A DNA stretch of 64,000 nt from Rhizophagus irregularis (Eukaryota; Glomeromycota; Glomeromycetes; Glomerales; Glomeraceae), in assembly GCF_026210795.1 (NCBI RefSeq), contig NC_089450.1:1488001-1552000 (forward strand). Direction: 5' to 3'. Of the stretch, positions 34,587-48,043 are shown in pieces. The stretch's first letter is position 1; each line of letters opens with the position of its first letter. A model generated the notes under the pieces. The model was not told the DNA's origin. It saw only the letters and a program-made list of their open reading frames with translations, and searched no databases. The position numbers and the translations under genes were made by a program.

Positions 34587-36507
34587 ATAATTTGTTATTT
34601 TGTACTATTCTACAAAAGATCCGATTAAAGTAGATAACCGACAATTAAAAATAAAAAGGGTTAATTATTTTTGATATAAATATGGAAATTACGTAATGAT
34701 TTTTAATACGGGGAAAAGAATTTTTTTTTTTTTCGTTAAAATCGATTTGTAAATCTTTTTCATCCCTTTAAATTGACGGGATTTGTCAATCTATTAAGGA
34801 TAACATTTTGAATACAAATACTTTTTTATGATAAATACCAATTTAGATCCTAAATTAGACGAATATCGGAAATAAATATTATCGTCAATGAATGATTTCT
34901 GGGTTTAATTAAAAAAAAGATTATGAAATTTCATTCTAAAGAGATCATCAGTTTTATTTTCAGAGGTTATTGATAAAGAGATAAATAAATATGGTTTATC
35001 ATTAGAAAGAAAAAATTTTTTTGTATTATTTGTTATTTGAGACACAGAGATATTTTTAGTTTAGTTTTTGATAATATAAAAATAGGAAATCAGTAAAGTC
35101 ATGGGCGTGAGAAGAAAAAAAAAATAATTTACTTGATTTAATTCTTGGATAAAGTACTTTTAATAACACATTGTAATATATAATCAAAGATTAAATTCAC
35201 GAGGAAGAAATGAATATGACGCAGAACTAAATTCGAATTGCGAAAAAAAATTTTAAGGTTTAGAATTCAGAATTCATGGACTATTTGAATATAATTTATT
35301 ATTCACATGTTTATCGAAACAAAGAAATTATAAAAATAATAATAAAAATAAATAAATAAAAGAATCATCTAATATGCCCATACCGCACATATGATTCAAC
35401 GTTGATTGTTGTGGGAGTGTCTCTCATGCAAATGCAAACAAAATGGTTAATTTGAAATTAGTTACTTGTAACTAAGTCTGTTTCCAAAGATTTGGAAATG
35501 TGACGCCTTTCATGAACTTTTCAAATAAATCCGAATAAGGTTCAATTATTTAACAAAGTCAAATATAAATAATAAAGATAATTCCGATTGAGAAAATATT
35601 TTTTTTTAAACAAATTTAGATGGTATCACGTGATTCTTTCTTTCAAGAGTCCTAAATTTGTTTGGGAAAAAGTTGAAAAAAAAAATAGTATTAAAAAAGA
35701 TTATCATGATATTCAGTTGAAATACCTTTAGAGGTTTATATTGATTTCATAAATAGTAAAATGTTTTCAATCATATGACAACTTTGTTTGCATCCAATAA
35801 TACTGCGCCATCACAACGAAATTGTTAGTACGGAGCTAACAACAGTTTAACTAAGTTACATTGTGTTACTGTTTGCTTGCGTTTAACCAATAGATAAAGT
35901 TTGTAATGAATTTAATATTACAACATTGTTTCCGAACTTGGTTTTGTACTTCGTTTGAAGATTAGTTACACTCCGATGACATGATGACAAGCTAAATATT
36001 ATTTTGATCGACGAAATTTTCATCAGGAACGGACTAATTAAAAAAAGTTGAGTTTCGTAGTTTCGTTTCATTCATTTATTCAATAGAACCTTCTATATTG
36101 GTCATTTGACTTTATTTGCTAATACCTCATTTTGTGTATACGTACATATATATACATTTATTTCCTTTTCATGATAAACAAATGAAAAAAGTTTCTCCGT
36201 TTTCTTCCCCCATAATTATTTTTTTTTTTTCCTTTTATCAAAAAAAGTTATATCACCCCTTTGATGAATCAAGAATCTCTGTTGTGTTACGGTTTTACTG
36301 CGCCTGAATCGTACAACGTTGACGGACAGAGCCCTAATTGAGGGATTTTTATTAAAACTTGTTTTAACAGGAATTTTTCTTTTTTATTCCCTTTTGTAAA
36401 ATAAGGAGGATGAAAGTTCATCTCTTTCGAATATTTTTTTCTTTTTGAAAAATTGTTTTATTTATTTCTTAGTAATTGGTTTTTTTTTACAGTGTAAATA
36501 TTATAAT
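34587..36507. other. Intergenic region
   Basis: AT-rich sequence between two plus-strand genes. A possible 5'-UTR intron (splice-like TTTTTTTTTACAG at 36480-36492) precedes the next start codon. No mobile element is recognised. Confidence 0.5.
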
Positions 36508-38949
36508 ATGGGTCGTCAAGGTGGTGGAAAAAAACAGAAGGTAATAGTTGGACGATGTATATTTACTACTATTCCTCCAGAAATGTTTATAAATATATGT
36601 CAAAACCTTCCTCCCGTTGACTTATTATCTTTGGCTCGAGTATGTAAAAGATTTAATGGATTTTTAAGTGCAGAAAATTCAATGACAACTCAAGAAATTT
36701 GGAAAGCATCTAGAGAAAAATTTTTACAATTTTTACAAATACCACCTCCAAATGGTATGACAGAACGTCAATATGTAAGATTGGTGTTGGAAAGAGGATG
36801 TCAATTTTGTGGAAAAACCAAAATTCGGAAAGTTTATTGGGAATTTCTTGTACGTTGTTGTGAAGATTGTTTAAAGGCAAGAACCTTAAGGTATAAGTTA
36901 TTCAATTTTCCCATCAATGTATTTTTAAAATTTTATTCTAATCTTTATAATGGATTTTTTTTTTCTTTTAGACAAGAAGATATTAGACAGGATATTATGC
37001 CAAATGTTTTAAGGGCTGATGATGTACTGTCAGGATTGCCTTTCATTCCATCTTGGCATAGAAGAGCATGGGATAGAGGAACAAAGAATAGACCTTCTAG
37101 TCTTTATTGGACTAAGGATGTTATAACTGCTTATGAAGAATATCGAAAGATTCCTGATTATCCATATGAACTCAAAAATCAGTGGGTTAAAAAAAAGAGA
37201 GAAGAAGGTGCGACTAGAATGAGAGAGGTTATTGAAAGAAAAAAGGAAACTGATAAAGAATTAAGGAATAAGATTCATGAAAATTCAATAAAAAGAAATG
37301 AAAGAGTACTACAAGTTCAATCCAAAATTCAAGAAATGAAATCGGAAAAAAATGAATATGGGATTCTTAAATATGATGAAAATCTAACAGAAACTGCTAC
37401 TTTCAAAAAGGCAATGAATTATATGAGTCGTAAGTCTCCACAACCTTTCACGGATCGTGCTTGGACTTTGTTGAAAAAAAAATTGATAAAGGAATACAAC
37501 GAATTATCTAAAGAAAAGAGACGACAACGCGTTGAAAAAGAAAAATGCTTGCCAAAGGATACTATAATTCAAATGAGACAATTTGATATTTATCAAACAG
37601 CCAAACAATGGATTCCAGATTCTGAAACTGAGAAAAAGATGGATAAAATTGAAATTGATGCGGCTGAATCCGCCTTTACTTCGACATCCACCTTGGAAAC
37701 TTCGTCTAATATAATTCCTGATTCAACAACTTCGACTTCAAGTTCCAATGTTTCGATTATAAATAACGAATCGATAGCTGACAACAATATGACGAATGAT
37801 ACAACTCCAGTTAAGGTAGAGGACACAACTTCGTTGTCCGACTTTGCACCTACCAAAGTTGAAAATACAGCTGATACTAATACTATCAAAGTTGAAGTTG
37901 GAGACACTTCTATGAATATTGACAACGTAACTTTAACTTCTGATAATACTCCTATGAAGATAGATAACTTGATTTCGACGTCAAATACCGTTTCTATGAA
38001 TGTAGATATATCTGATACCACCTCGGCCAATGTTGATGATTTGACTTTAATTTCCCAGGATTATTTGATGTATTATCAGATACCTGATCCTTTTTCTTAT
38101 TCTAATGATAATAATGCATCGTATAGTACAGGTAAGCACAAGAAGTTCTTTGAATAATTAAAAGTATTATTTGATTTAATTTATTATAACTATACCTTTT
38201 ATGTAGACACAAATTCTGTAATGTCAATCGATTCTTTAATATCACACGATACATCGGATTTTTCTTTTAACCTTGGATCGACATCTGCTGCAGCTTCAAA
38301 TTCAACATTAGGGCCTGTCTATACTGATTCAGTATTTTACGATGATCCAATGGATATTGTTGATGTTGATCATTATGATCCATATGCTTGGGATGATTAT
38401 TTTATATGGGATCATCCTTTATTTGTCTCTGCTTCAACCGCAAATTCTAATGTTCAACAAGATGAAAACAGATTTTATGTTGAAAAATATTTACCTTGGT
38501 GTCCATCTTTTAAGAATCCTCCTTTTCATGATGGTAATCCCTATAATTTATGGGATGAAAACTACCTTATGAAGACTTTGATGCCGCAAATTTGGTGTGA
38601 GGCTACACATTTATTAAATAGTTTTAGTCAGGCGACAACTGTACAGGGTGCAGTACTTGGAGGTTATAGAGAGAATAATATGTTTAAATGTAAAGTATGC
38701 GTTACGGAATTTGCAAAAGAACAAAGACTTATCTATGATACCAAAAAATTACGTTCTTATAGAGATGTAAGATTACATTTGATTGAGTTTCATGAAATTA
38801 GGAGTATAAATGATGATGAAATGATTGAATTTGTGCCTGATTTTAATACTAGTATATCTCCTGATCCTGTGTTTAATAATGACATTAAAAGGAAGTTATT
38901 TGCAATTGGATTTAATTTTAATTTATTGGATGATTTAGTCAAATATTAA
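36508..38949 (+). CDS. F-box-like protein with Cys cluster and C-terminal finger (paralogue of 6200-8056)
   Basis: Three exons (36508-36890, 36972-38131, 38207-38949) give 761 residues. The start at MGRQGGGKKQK is chosen because the stretch before it is hydrophobic UTR with a splice-like ACAG. IPPEMFINICQNLPPVDLLS is the F-box-like part. CQFCGK...VYWEFLVRCCEDC is the Cys cluster. There is a basic coiled-coil middle (KRNERVLQVQSKIQEMKSEK), then a Ser/Thr/Asp-rich insert with imperfect repeats of 'TPVKVED', 'APTKVEN' and 'TPMKIDN' type, which makes this copy about 210 residues longer than its relative. The C-terminus repeats the YLPWCPSFKNPPF motif and a CKVC...HLIEFH finger. Exon 1 is 383 nt in both genes, so the first intron position is conserved. 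A ubiquitin-ligase adaptor role is inferred only. Confidence 0.87.
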
Positions 38950-39689
38950 TAAGTTAATTTATTTAAATGACAATTTTGGAAATGAAACGAGTACTTTCAA
39001 AAAGTAAAGTACAAAACAAAAACTTTTTCATTTAGTATTTAAAATGTACGTATTTCTTTACTTTGTATAGAACTTGTATTTACATATGATTATATTTAGG
39101 CAAATTTGAGTTTGAAATTCAAATTGAATAGTGTATTATTTTATTTTATTTATAAGAAATATTTTAGATCAAATATTTTTGTAAATTTTTTATTTGTGTA
39201 AATTCATAATAAAAAAAAATAAAATATTTGTATAGCAACAATATTATTGTTTTTTTATAATTTGGCTTCAGTTATTAAATAGTATAATAATAGTAATAAA
39301 GTATTTAGTATACTAAAGATACCCAATAATATTTATACTGATATTTTATATATAATTAAAGATTTACTATCTTTATTTGTAGTTCAGTAGTTCAATAAGC
39401 AAATAATTGTTATTATAAATTAATTATTAATAGCTTATTTAAATGTTTCAATTTAAGGTATTTTCTGCCATATTTTAGTTTTAAAGAAAATATATTTAAA
39501 TAATAATATAATAACTAAAAAAAAGCTTTAATATATATTTAATAATTACAGTACCAATTACAATTTTTTTAATATTAATTTATTATTATTTTTATTTAAA
39601 TTTGTAAATATATAAAGCAAAATTTTCAATAAATAATCAATTACTTTTTTTTTTAATTATTGTATTTTTAATTTTTTTTTATTTAAAAA

Positions 39690-39785
39690 TACCACTGAAA
39701 TTCAAAATTACAAATTCCAAATCTTAAATCCCAAAAATCTCAAATTTCAAATTCTAAATTTCAAATTCCAAATTAATTTTATTAT
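39690..39785. repeat. CAAATTCCAAAT-type degenerate tandem repeat
   Basis: Nine or so variants of a 12-14 bp word mixing CAAATTYCAAAT and TCTYAAAT. Confidence 0.45.
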
Positions 39786-40574
39786 AATTCAAATTCTTAT
39801 ATTGAATTTTGACAACATGTATAGTATTTATAATTTTATAATTATTATAATAGTTTTAAAATTTAAAATATTTAATTTTTATTATAAAAATATAAATTTA
39901 TTTAAAATATTTTACTTATAAAAATATTATATATAAAAAAATATAATATTATAATAAATATATTTATAACAAGTAGTTTTTCTTATTTAAATATTTTAGG
40001 AATAGATTATATAAATTCATTTATTTATCTATATATTATATTTTAATAATTATATTAAAATGTATATAATATAACTATTTCTAATAAGATTTAATATTAA
40101 ATAAAAGATATAAATTACTTTTAAATATAATAAAAATTATATTATTATTTATTACAATAGTTTTAAAACTGAAATTAAAAAAAAATTGAAAATTTAAAAA
40201 TTTAAATAAAATTTATAAATATTCACTTATATCTTATAAAAATTATTACTTTTCATATTATGGCAAATAATTAATTAAATAGTATATATATATTATTTAT
40301 TGTAAATCTAAAATTGAACAGAAAACAAAGGACAAAACAAAACCAAAAAAGCAGATGAATTTTATCAAGTAAATATAAATTGATTATTATTATTTCTTTA
40401 CAATATATATAATATAATTATTTTTCATAAGATTTAATATTAAATAAAAAGAATAAATTAATTTTAAAAATAACAAAAAATATATAATTAATAATTAAAA
40501 TTAATATTATTATTTATTACAATAATTTTAAAATTAAAATTAAAAAAAACCTGTTTCTTCAACTAACAATAATA

Positions 40575-40690
40575 GTAATAATGTATCAAATACTTACAAT
40601 AACATATTAAACTTTCCTTTTATTCATAACAATATATCAAACTCCCCTTCCACTTATAATAATATATCAAACTCTTCTTTTATTCACACT
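40575..40690. repeat. Imperfect tandem repeat, about 36 bp
   Basis: Three copies of AATAATATATCAAACTCY followed by CTTTTATTCA-like sequence. Confidence 0.5.
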
Positions 40691-41079
40691 AAAAATTTAA
40701 ATAAAATTTATGAATAATTACTTATATTTTAAAAATTATGATATAATTAACTTTAAAGTTGAAATTTTTAAAAAAAACTGAAAATTTAAATAAAATTTAT
40801 AAATAACTACTTATATCTTAAAAATCATATATAAATTAAATAATTAATTAAATAATATATACAGTATATATTTTTAATAATTATATTAAGATATATATAA
40901 TATAGCTATTTCTAAAATTTAATATTATAATTAATTTTAAATATAATAAATAAAATAATAAAATATATAATTAATAATTAAAATTAATAATATTATTTAT
41001 TTATACAATAATTTTAAAACTGAAATTAAAAAAAAAACCAAAAATTTAAATAAAATTTATGAATAACATTACTTTTTAT

Positions 41080-41257
41080 TTATTGCCGTTTTCAAAATAG
41101 TGTACGCAATTTATTTGTGATTGTATATTCAAATACTAATATTCGCCCAGTTTTTGTTCATTTTTGTCCATATTTCGTCCAGTTTTCATCTGGGTTTCAG
41201 TTTTCTTTTTTTTTTATTCAATTTAACTGAATACATCATTTTGAAAACGGCAATAAA
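41080..41257. mobile_element. MITE with TTTATTGCCGTTTTCAAAAT ends
   Basis: Left TTTATTGCCGTTTTCAAAAT, and the right end is its exact reverse complement over 20 bp. 178 bp, no coding. The interior carries CCAGTTTTTGTTCATTTTTG and GTCCAGTTTTCATCTGG repeats. The ends are related to those of the fold-back element at 23115-23614. Confidence 0.8.
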
Positions 41258-42833
41258 ATCCATTTTGTAAATAAATAATTTAATTATAATAAATAAATTT
41301 TTATTTTAAAATTAAATTTAATAACATTAATTATAAAAATAATAATATATCTACAGTTTTAAAAACTAATAACAACTTATCAAAAATTTTATTTCATATA
41401 TATTTGCCTAAATAAGTACAAATATATTTTAAAGAATTTTTTATTTGTAAATAAATTTTAATTTTAAAATTATTTTAATAAATTATATAATAAAAAAAAA
41501 TATTATTTATAACAAAATTTATATTAAAATTATATGTATTTCACAAAAGTAACTATAACTAATATAAATAATTATATTAATTATTAAATTTATGTATTAT
41601 ATAAGTAATATGACTCATAAAAAATTACTTGTTATAAATAGAAATATTATTAAATTTATAGATCAAGTATATGAATAAAAAATAATTATAATTATAATAA
41701 AAAAATTTATTGTTGCAAAATAAAAAAAGAATTATAAAATGATAAAATGAAATAGTTTGATTGCCAGTAGAAATGTCAATGAAATATTAGTATTTATTAT
41801 TTCAGTTTGAAAAAAAAGAAGGTATTTATTTATAAATTAATATAATTTTAAAATATTATAATATTAATTTCAATTATTTTTAATTTATTTAGAAAAAATT
41901 ATTTTATTTTAAATTTTTAAAATATTTTTTTTATAAAGTTATTATAAGTATATTAATATATAATAAAATTATTATGAATTTTTATTAAATTAAAAAAATT
42001 TTATATTAAGTAGAAAAAATTGGAATAAGTATTAGATCAAATCTAAATTGACATATTACATTTAGTTAATTATATTAATAAAAGTAAACCAAATAAAAGT
42101 ATATCCAGCTGATGGATTTTCTCTATCTGGATTGCACAACAATTAATAAAGATGATAATTAAGATATATTAATTGCAAAAATTGAAAATATATTATTTAT
42201 AATATATAAAAAATTTAATTTACTATTTACCAAATCTAATACAGATTTATTAAAATCATATATATAAAAAACAATAATAGATTAAGCCATATGAAATAGT
42301 GATCTTATATAATTCAATAGCTACTATTGAAGGATATAGGTGAATTCTATAAGGTAATAGTAGGATACAGGAGCAATCTTATGAATGGAAAACTGGTTTA
42401 AAGTTTTAATAAATTAGTTATATAACAGATATTTTTATATTCTTATATAATTAATAAATTCACAAATTGCACTATTTTAGTTAAAAAAAAAACAACAATA
42501 GATAAAGTATTTTATAATTATTTATAATTTTATAAAATATATAAATTTCTTATTAAAATAAATATAAACTTTTTAATAAACATTAAAATATAAAAATTAT
42601 TATAATAAATAACAAAAAAATTATAATTACAAAAATTCAATTTTAATAATGAATTAGATAAATTACAAGAAATTATCAATGGATAATGATATTTGTAAAT
42701 AATTGAAAAAAAAATAAATTAAGTAAAAATTAATATCTAAATCTATATAAAAATGTTATTTTATAAAATTTTTAAATAATAGATTAATTTAAAAAATATA
42801 TAAAAGATTATTATTATTGCATTAATTTATATA

Positions 42834-43005
42834 CAGTTAACCCTTGTTATAACAAACCCTAGGATCCAGACTTCAACTTCGCTATAAGGTTATAGTGAAG
42901 ATTTTAAGAGATTTGATTGGTCAATTCATTATAGCGAAGGGAAATTTATTATAGTTGTTTAAAAAATTCATTATATCAAGGGTTCGCTATATCAAAGTTT
43001 GACTG
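42834..43005. mobile_element. pogo-like MITE, TA target duplication
   Basis: Left CAGTTAACCCTTGTTATAAC, right reverse complement CAGTCAAACTTTGATATAGC, TA on both sides, 172 bp. Internal TTCGCTATAAGG and TTCATTATAGCGAAGG show the family's TTATAGCGA words. Confidence 0.8.
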
Positions 43006-45399
43006 TATGATATATTACTTAAATATATTATTATTTTATATTAAAGAATTATTAAAATTGATATTAGAAATAAGAAAATTATTAAAAGTATATGGTTATA
43101 ATAAAGTAATTATTAATAGTTATTTTAATAAGATTTTAATTTGTTTAAATGGTATAATATTTGAAATACTAATGATAATGATTATGATTATGACAATGAT
43201 ATTAGTGGTAATAATGTAGGAAAAGATGAAGATAATAGTTATTGCTATGATTTTTCTAATCAAAAAAAGAAAGATAGTAAAAATTCATAATTCTTACTAT
43301 ATTATAAATTTTTTAAGCAGTACTTTATTTTTCACATAATTAATTTAAATAAATAAAACTAGTAATAATAGTAAAATCCATCTACTATTAAGATATATTA
43401 CTAGTAAAAATTTTACTTTCATATAGAACCTTACTTTAGGATTTGCTTAAATTTTATTAGTTAATTAACTTAAAAAGAAAAAAATCATAATAATATAATA
43501 TAAAATTTTCTTTTATAGTAAGATCTTTAAAGAGTTTTATGTAAATTTTACCTTAAGTCATAAGATAACCTATCTTAATAGTAAGCGGATCCTGTAATAG
43601 CCTATTAATTCCTGTTAGAATACAGAAAATTATTATAATAAATCCAATACTTAAACAATTAAATTATATATTTTATTTTAAAAATTATATTAATTTATAA
43701 TGAAATATAAAAATAAATTTAAATAAAATATAATATTATAATACTAACATCAATATAAAAATACAATATTTATAATGTTATAACAAATAAAATATTAATA
43801 AATTCAAATATATAATATAAAACTATAAATTGTTTACTTATAAATTATAAATTTTTATTAAAATATTTTAAATAAAAAAAAAAATATTGAATTTTATAAA
43901 ATATAATATTTTAAAAAATTTGAAAGTATAATACATTTATATAAATAAATAATATAATTAATATATATTAAAGTAATAATAAAAATTAAAGAAAATAGAT
44001 TATAATTTCCCAAGAAATCTTAATACTTGATACCTTAATAAAATGTTACCTAACTTTTTTCTCAAACTTTTGCAATAACTCCAACTTTTTAATTATTTTT
44101 AAAAATATATAAATCTAAAATAGTTTTTAAAAGTATATAACTGTAAACAACTTTACATTTTATTTAGTAAATATATTAGGATATATTATATAAAGTAATT
44201 GCAAGTCTTGATTTATTACAAAAGGGAAGAAAATCCTTATGCATTTTTAATATTCACTAATAATCCATCTAAAGAAACTTAAGCAGAGAAAGATATAGTA
44301 TATAAATCTTAATATAATATTAGTATTTATAATGAAATTGCAATCTATTAATTTCAAATATTAACAAATTATTAAATTTAATAAAAATGCCTTATACAAA
44401 TTGTTTATAAATTATAATTTACTCCAGAAATCATCCAAAAGATATAGTAAGGATATTCTAGTACATTGCTATATTAGTTATTCACAATATGATTTTATAC
44501 TAGGATATATGTTAACTGAGTGTTTATAAACAAGAGGTATACGTAATATGGGCTATGCAAATATTAATTTTCCCTTTAATCAACAGAATTATAATAGAAT
44601 AATAGATCATAATAATAAAAATCAGATAGAAAATTATCTGGATGGGGCATTTGATGAGATTTATAAGGCTGAGTCGCTGAAATCAATGAAACAATAGAAT
44701 ACATCAAGAACAAACCAAAAATATGTAAAAAATTTATGATTTCAAAAAATGATGAGGTCTGTAATAACTTTAAAATTATCTATATTTGTGGAAGTTCTGG
44801 TAAAGTTAATCATATATGCAAGGTTGATAAATACCCATATATGTGAATTATTTTTTATAATAAGATTAAATTAAAAATATTTGAGCTTTCTTTATTTTCT
44901 AGCAAGTAATGCCTTAAAATCACTTATACAATAAAATAGAATATTATTTGTATTTTTTACATATCTGATGATAATTGTACATAGATGTAATATAGCAATG
45001 TTTAATAGTATACATCAAAAATAATTAAATTTTTAACAGTTTGTAATACACTAATGCTTGATAATTTGTACTATAAAAAGTACTTTAATTACGTCTTAAG
45101 TAATGTTTCACAGTGTATTAGTAAAGATTATATTTTTAAATAATTATTCAGTACAAAGTAAATCAAGTTTGATTGGTTGATTCAGGCTTCACAGAAGCCC
45201 AAAATCAATTGATCAAATTCAATTTCCAATATAACAAGCTACTTTTAGGTAATATTATATTACATGGTAAATAAAATGTATATATTTGTTTTATTTCAAT
45301 TGGATTTAATTTAATAGATTTGCACATAATTTACAGTTACTAATAATTATAGTGTTGCATTTCTTTTAATAGCTACTGTATATATATATATATATAGCA

Positions 45400-46640
45400 A
45401 TTTACTTGCAAAAGTTTGTTTGAAGAAGCGTATTGCTCTTGCTATAGTATCTTCAGATATCGCTGCTTTTCTTTTATTAGGTGGTTGAACAGTATATTTC
45501 TATTTTAAAATACCTCTTAAAATACATAAAGATTTAAAATATGATTCTAATTTAGCTTTACTTTTGCAAGTTAAGCAGCTTATCATTTGGGATGAAACCT
45601 CAATGATTCATTGATATGTATTTGAAACTGTAAATAGAATATTAAGAGATATTATGAAAGTTATAGATTTATTTAGAAAATAAACCATTTGGAAGTAAAA
45701 TAATGGTATTTGAAAGTAATTTTTGCTAGATACTTCCAGTAGTAATAAAGGGAAGTTGTGAAGAAATTGTAGAATTTTGCTTATGATAATCAGCATTATG
45801 AAAATATGTAAAATTAATGACATTAAAAAACTAATATGCATCTTCTTTGTACTGCAAATGAATCAGATGCTATTGAACAAAAAGAATTTGCTAATTGGTT
45901 ATTAAAAATTGGAAAAGGTCAAATTTCTATTATTAATGGATTAGCAAGTAATATTATTCAACTTCCAAATAATATTGTTTTACAATTACAAAATATTAAT
46001 AATCTTATTCAATTAATTTATCTAAATTTATCTATTAATTCAAATCGTAAATATTTAATTGAACAAGTAATACTTGCACTAAAAAATGTAGATGTATATT
46101 TTGTTAATACAATCATTATAGATCAATTTCCTGGTAAAAAAATTGAATATTTTAGTACTGATGCAATAGAAGAACAATCAAATTCAGAATATCAGTATCC
46201 CATTGAGTTTTAAATTTCATAATAATTGGTGGACTTTTATCTTATAAATTAATATTAAAAAAAGGATCTTTAATACTATTATTACAAAATATTAGTCCAT
46301 CAGATGGTTTGTGCAATGGAATAAGATTGGTTTGTTATTCCTTTCAGAAGAATATTATTGAAGCAGAAATTATTACTGAAAAATATACTTGAAAACATGC
46401 TTTTCTTTTACATGTTACTCTGTCTTTTACAAATGTTACTTTACTTTTCACTTTTAAGCATCATCAATTTTCAATACAATCAGCTTTTGTAATAACTATT
46501 AATAAGTTACAAGATCAGACATTAAATTGGGTTGGATTGTATCTTTCAACTATTATGTTTACTTATGAATAATTTTATGTTACCTGTTTAAGGGTAATAA
46601 CAAAAAAAATTTAAAGATCATTACCACTAAAGATGATAAT
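45400..46640 (+). pseudogene. Dead PIF1-type helicase of a Helitron
   Basis: Plus-strand sequence follows the Helitron/PIF1 helicase motif order with stops and frame changes: RIALAIVSSDIAAFLLLGG, then TGA, then FKIPL; QVKQLIIWDETSMIH, then TGA; the longest open part, 45836-46213, is FANWLLKIGKGQ, IIQLPNNIVLQLQNINNLIQ, NVDVYFVNTIIIDQFPGKKI and STDAIEEQ; then LLLQNISPSDGLCNGIRLVC and SAFVITINKLQDQTLNWVGL. These correspond to helicase motifs from the Walker-B DE box through the C-terminal Q-T-L region. The Walker A part is not recognisable and no Rep domain is seen nearby, so this is a fragment. Non-functional. Confidence 0.75.
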
Positions 46641-47000
46641 AGAAATTTAATAAATTGTACTTATAATATTATATATTCAGAAGTTTTTTAATAGTTAAAA
46701 ATTATAGTAATATACTAAAAATTGTAGAAATAAATGTAAATTTATTTCTTATATAGATTTATTTTACATTATAATTATTATTATATATAAAAAGAATAGA
46801 ATGTTAACATAGTCAATAGGTACTACTAGTTTTCTTAATAATAATATACAAATTTTAAAAAACTAAGAAAAATTCTCATCTTTTCAAAATACAAAAATTC
46901 CAATTATTCATTTATATTCAAATTTTATTAATAACTATTTTTAATGAAATTCCTTCAAAAAAAAATGTTATATTGTTATTCTTATTTTCAATTCAAATCT

Positions 47001-47319
47001 CTTAATATCTACTATTATTTACCTTTACATTCTTTTTATATTATATATTTTTCAATATCTATTATTATTTACCTTTACATTCTTTTTATATTACATATTT
47101 CTTAATATCTACCATTATTTATCTTTACATTCTTTTTATATTACATATTTCTCAATATTTACCATTATTTACCTTTACATTCTTACATTCCTTTTATATT
47201 ATATATTTCTCAATATTTACCATTATTTACCTTTACATTATTCTTACATTCTTTTTATATTACATATTTTTCAATATTTACCATTATTTTTACCTTTACA
47301 TTTCTTTTTATATTACATA
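47001..47319. repeat. Minisatellite, six copies of about 50 bp
   Basis: Copies begin at 47001, 47051, 47101, 47151, 47209 and 47270. The first three are exactly 50 bp, the fourth and fifth carry small insertions (TTACATTC). The unit starts YTYAATATYTAYYATTATTT and ends TATATTACATATTT. Confidence 0.88.
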
Positions 47320-48043
47320 AAACTTTTTTACTTAAAGAAATCAAAAAAAATTAATCAATCAAAGCAAATAAAGATTAAAATTATAATTGGCAAAAAAAAA
47401 AAAAAAAAAATTATCCTTTTTATTTAAATTATAAATTCCTCCTCTCAAATTTTTTTTTTTTTGTGAATTTAGGGTGCATACTAATACTAATATAGTACTA
47501 ATACCCTTAAATCTTTATAAAATATAATTTTTTTTTCTTTTTTTAAAAATATTCACATTTAAATGTTTTTTTTTTTTTCTTTTTCTTAGAAATACGGTAT
47601 ATCTTACAAATTGTAATATTTTTTTTTTTAAAAAAAAAAAGGGTACATGAAGAAGTACATATTGGCTATGAAATAAAATAAATTCATAATAAAAAGCTTT
47701 AATAAGCTTAAAAAGATGTGTGTGTATGTGCGTTTTGATTTAATGAATTGAATGAAATAAAAAAAAATAGAGAAAAAAAACATAATTTAATTAAGTTTTT
47801 ATAATAAAAGAGACTTATTATTTGGAAAAATTAAAACTATTTGAAAAACTTGACTACCAACTAGCAGTAGTATTAAAAATGTATTGGTGTGTATGTAAAA
47901 AAATTTACAAATGGAATGATTTAATCACCCATTAATAATAATAATAATTAAAAATGTCTTTGTCTATATATTCACAATATTATATGTTGTATTTCTTCTA
48001 TCTTAAATTCATAAACAGTATAATCAATCATCGAGTATTTCAG

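Larger units (their letters stand above)
38950..48043. other. Second gene-free, repeat-filled AT desert
   Basis: 9 kb without an intact gene. It contains the two inverted-repeat elements at 41080 and 42834, a dead Helitron helicase (45400-46640), a 50-bp minisatellite (47001-47319), degenerate CAAATTCCAAAT (39690-39785) and ATATATCAAACTC (40575-40690) repeats, and possible coding remnants at 44540-44830 (for example NQIENYLDGAFDEIYKAESL), all interrupted. Confidence 0.7.

Noticed and set aside
37593-38030. Long minus-strand open frame opposite the second F-box-like gene
   Set aside because: It mirrors a low-complexity Ser/Thr/Asp-rich exon. The plus strand has conserved domains and splice sites.
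47001-47319. CRISPR-like array
   Set aside because: The copies are directly adjacent with no unique spacers, and the window is eukaryotic.
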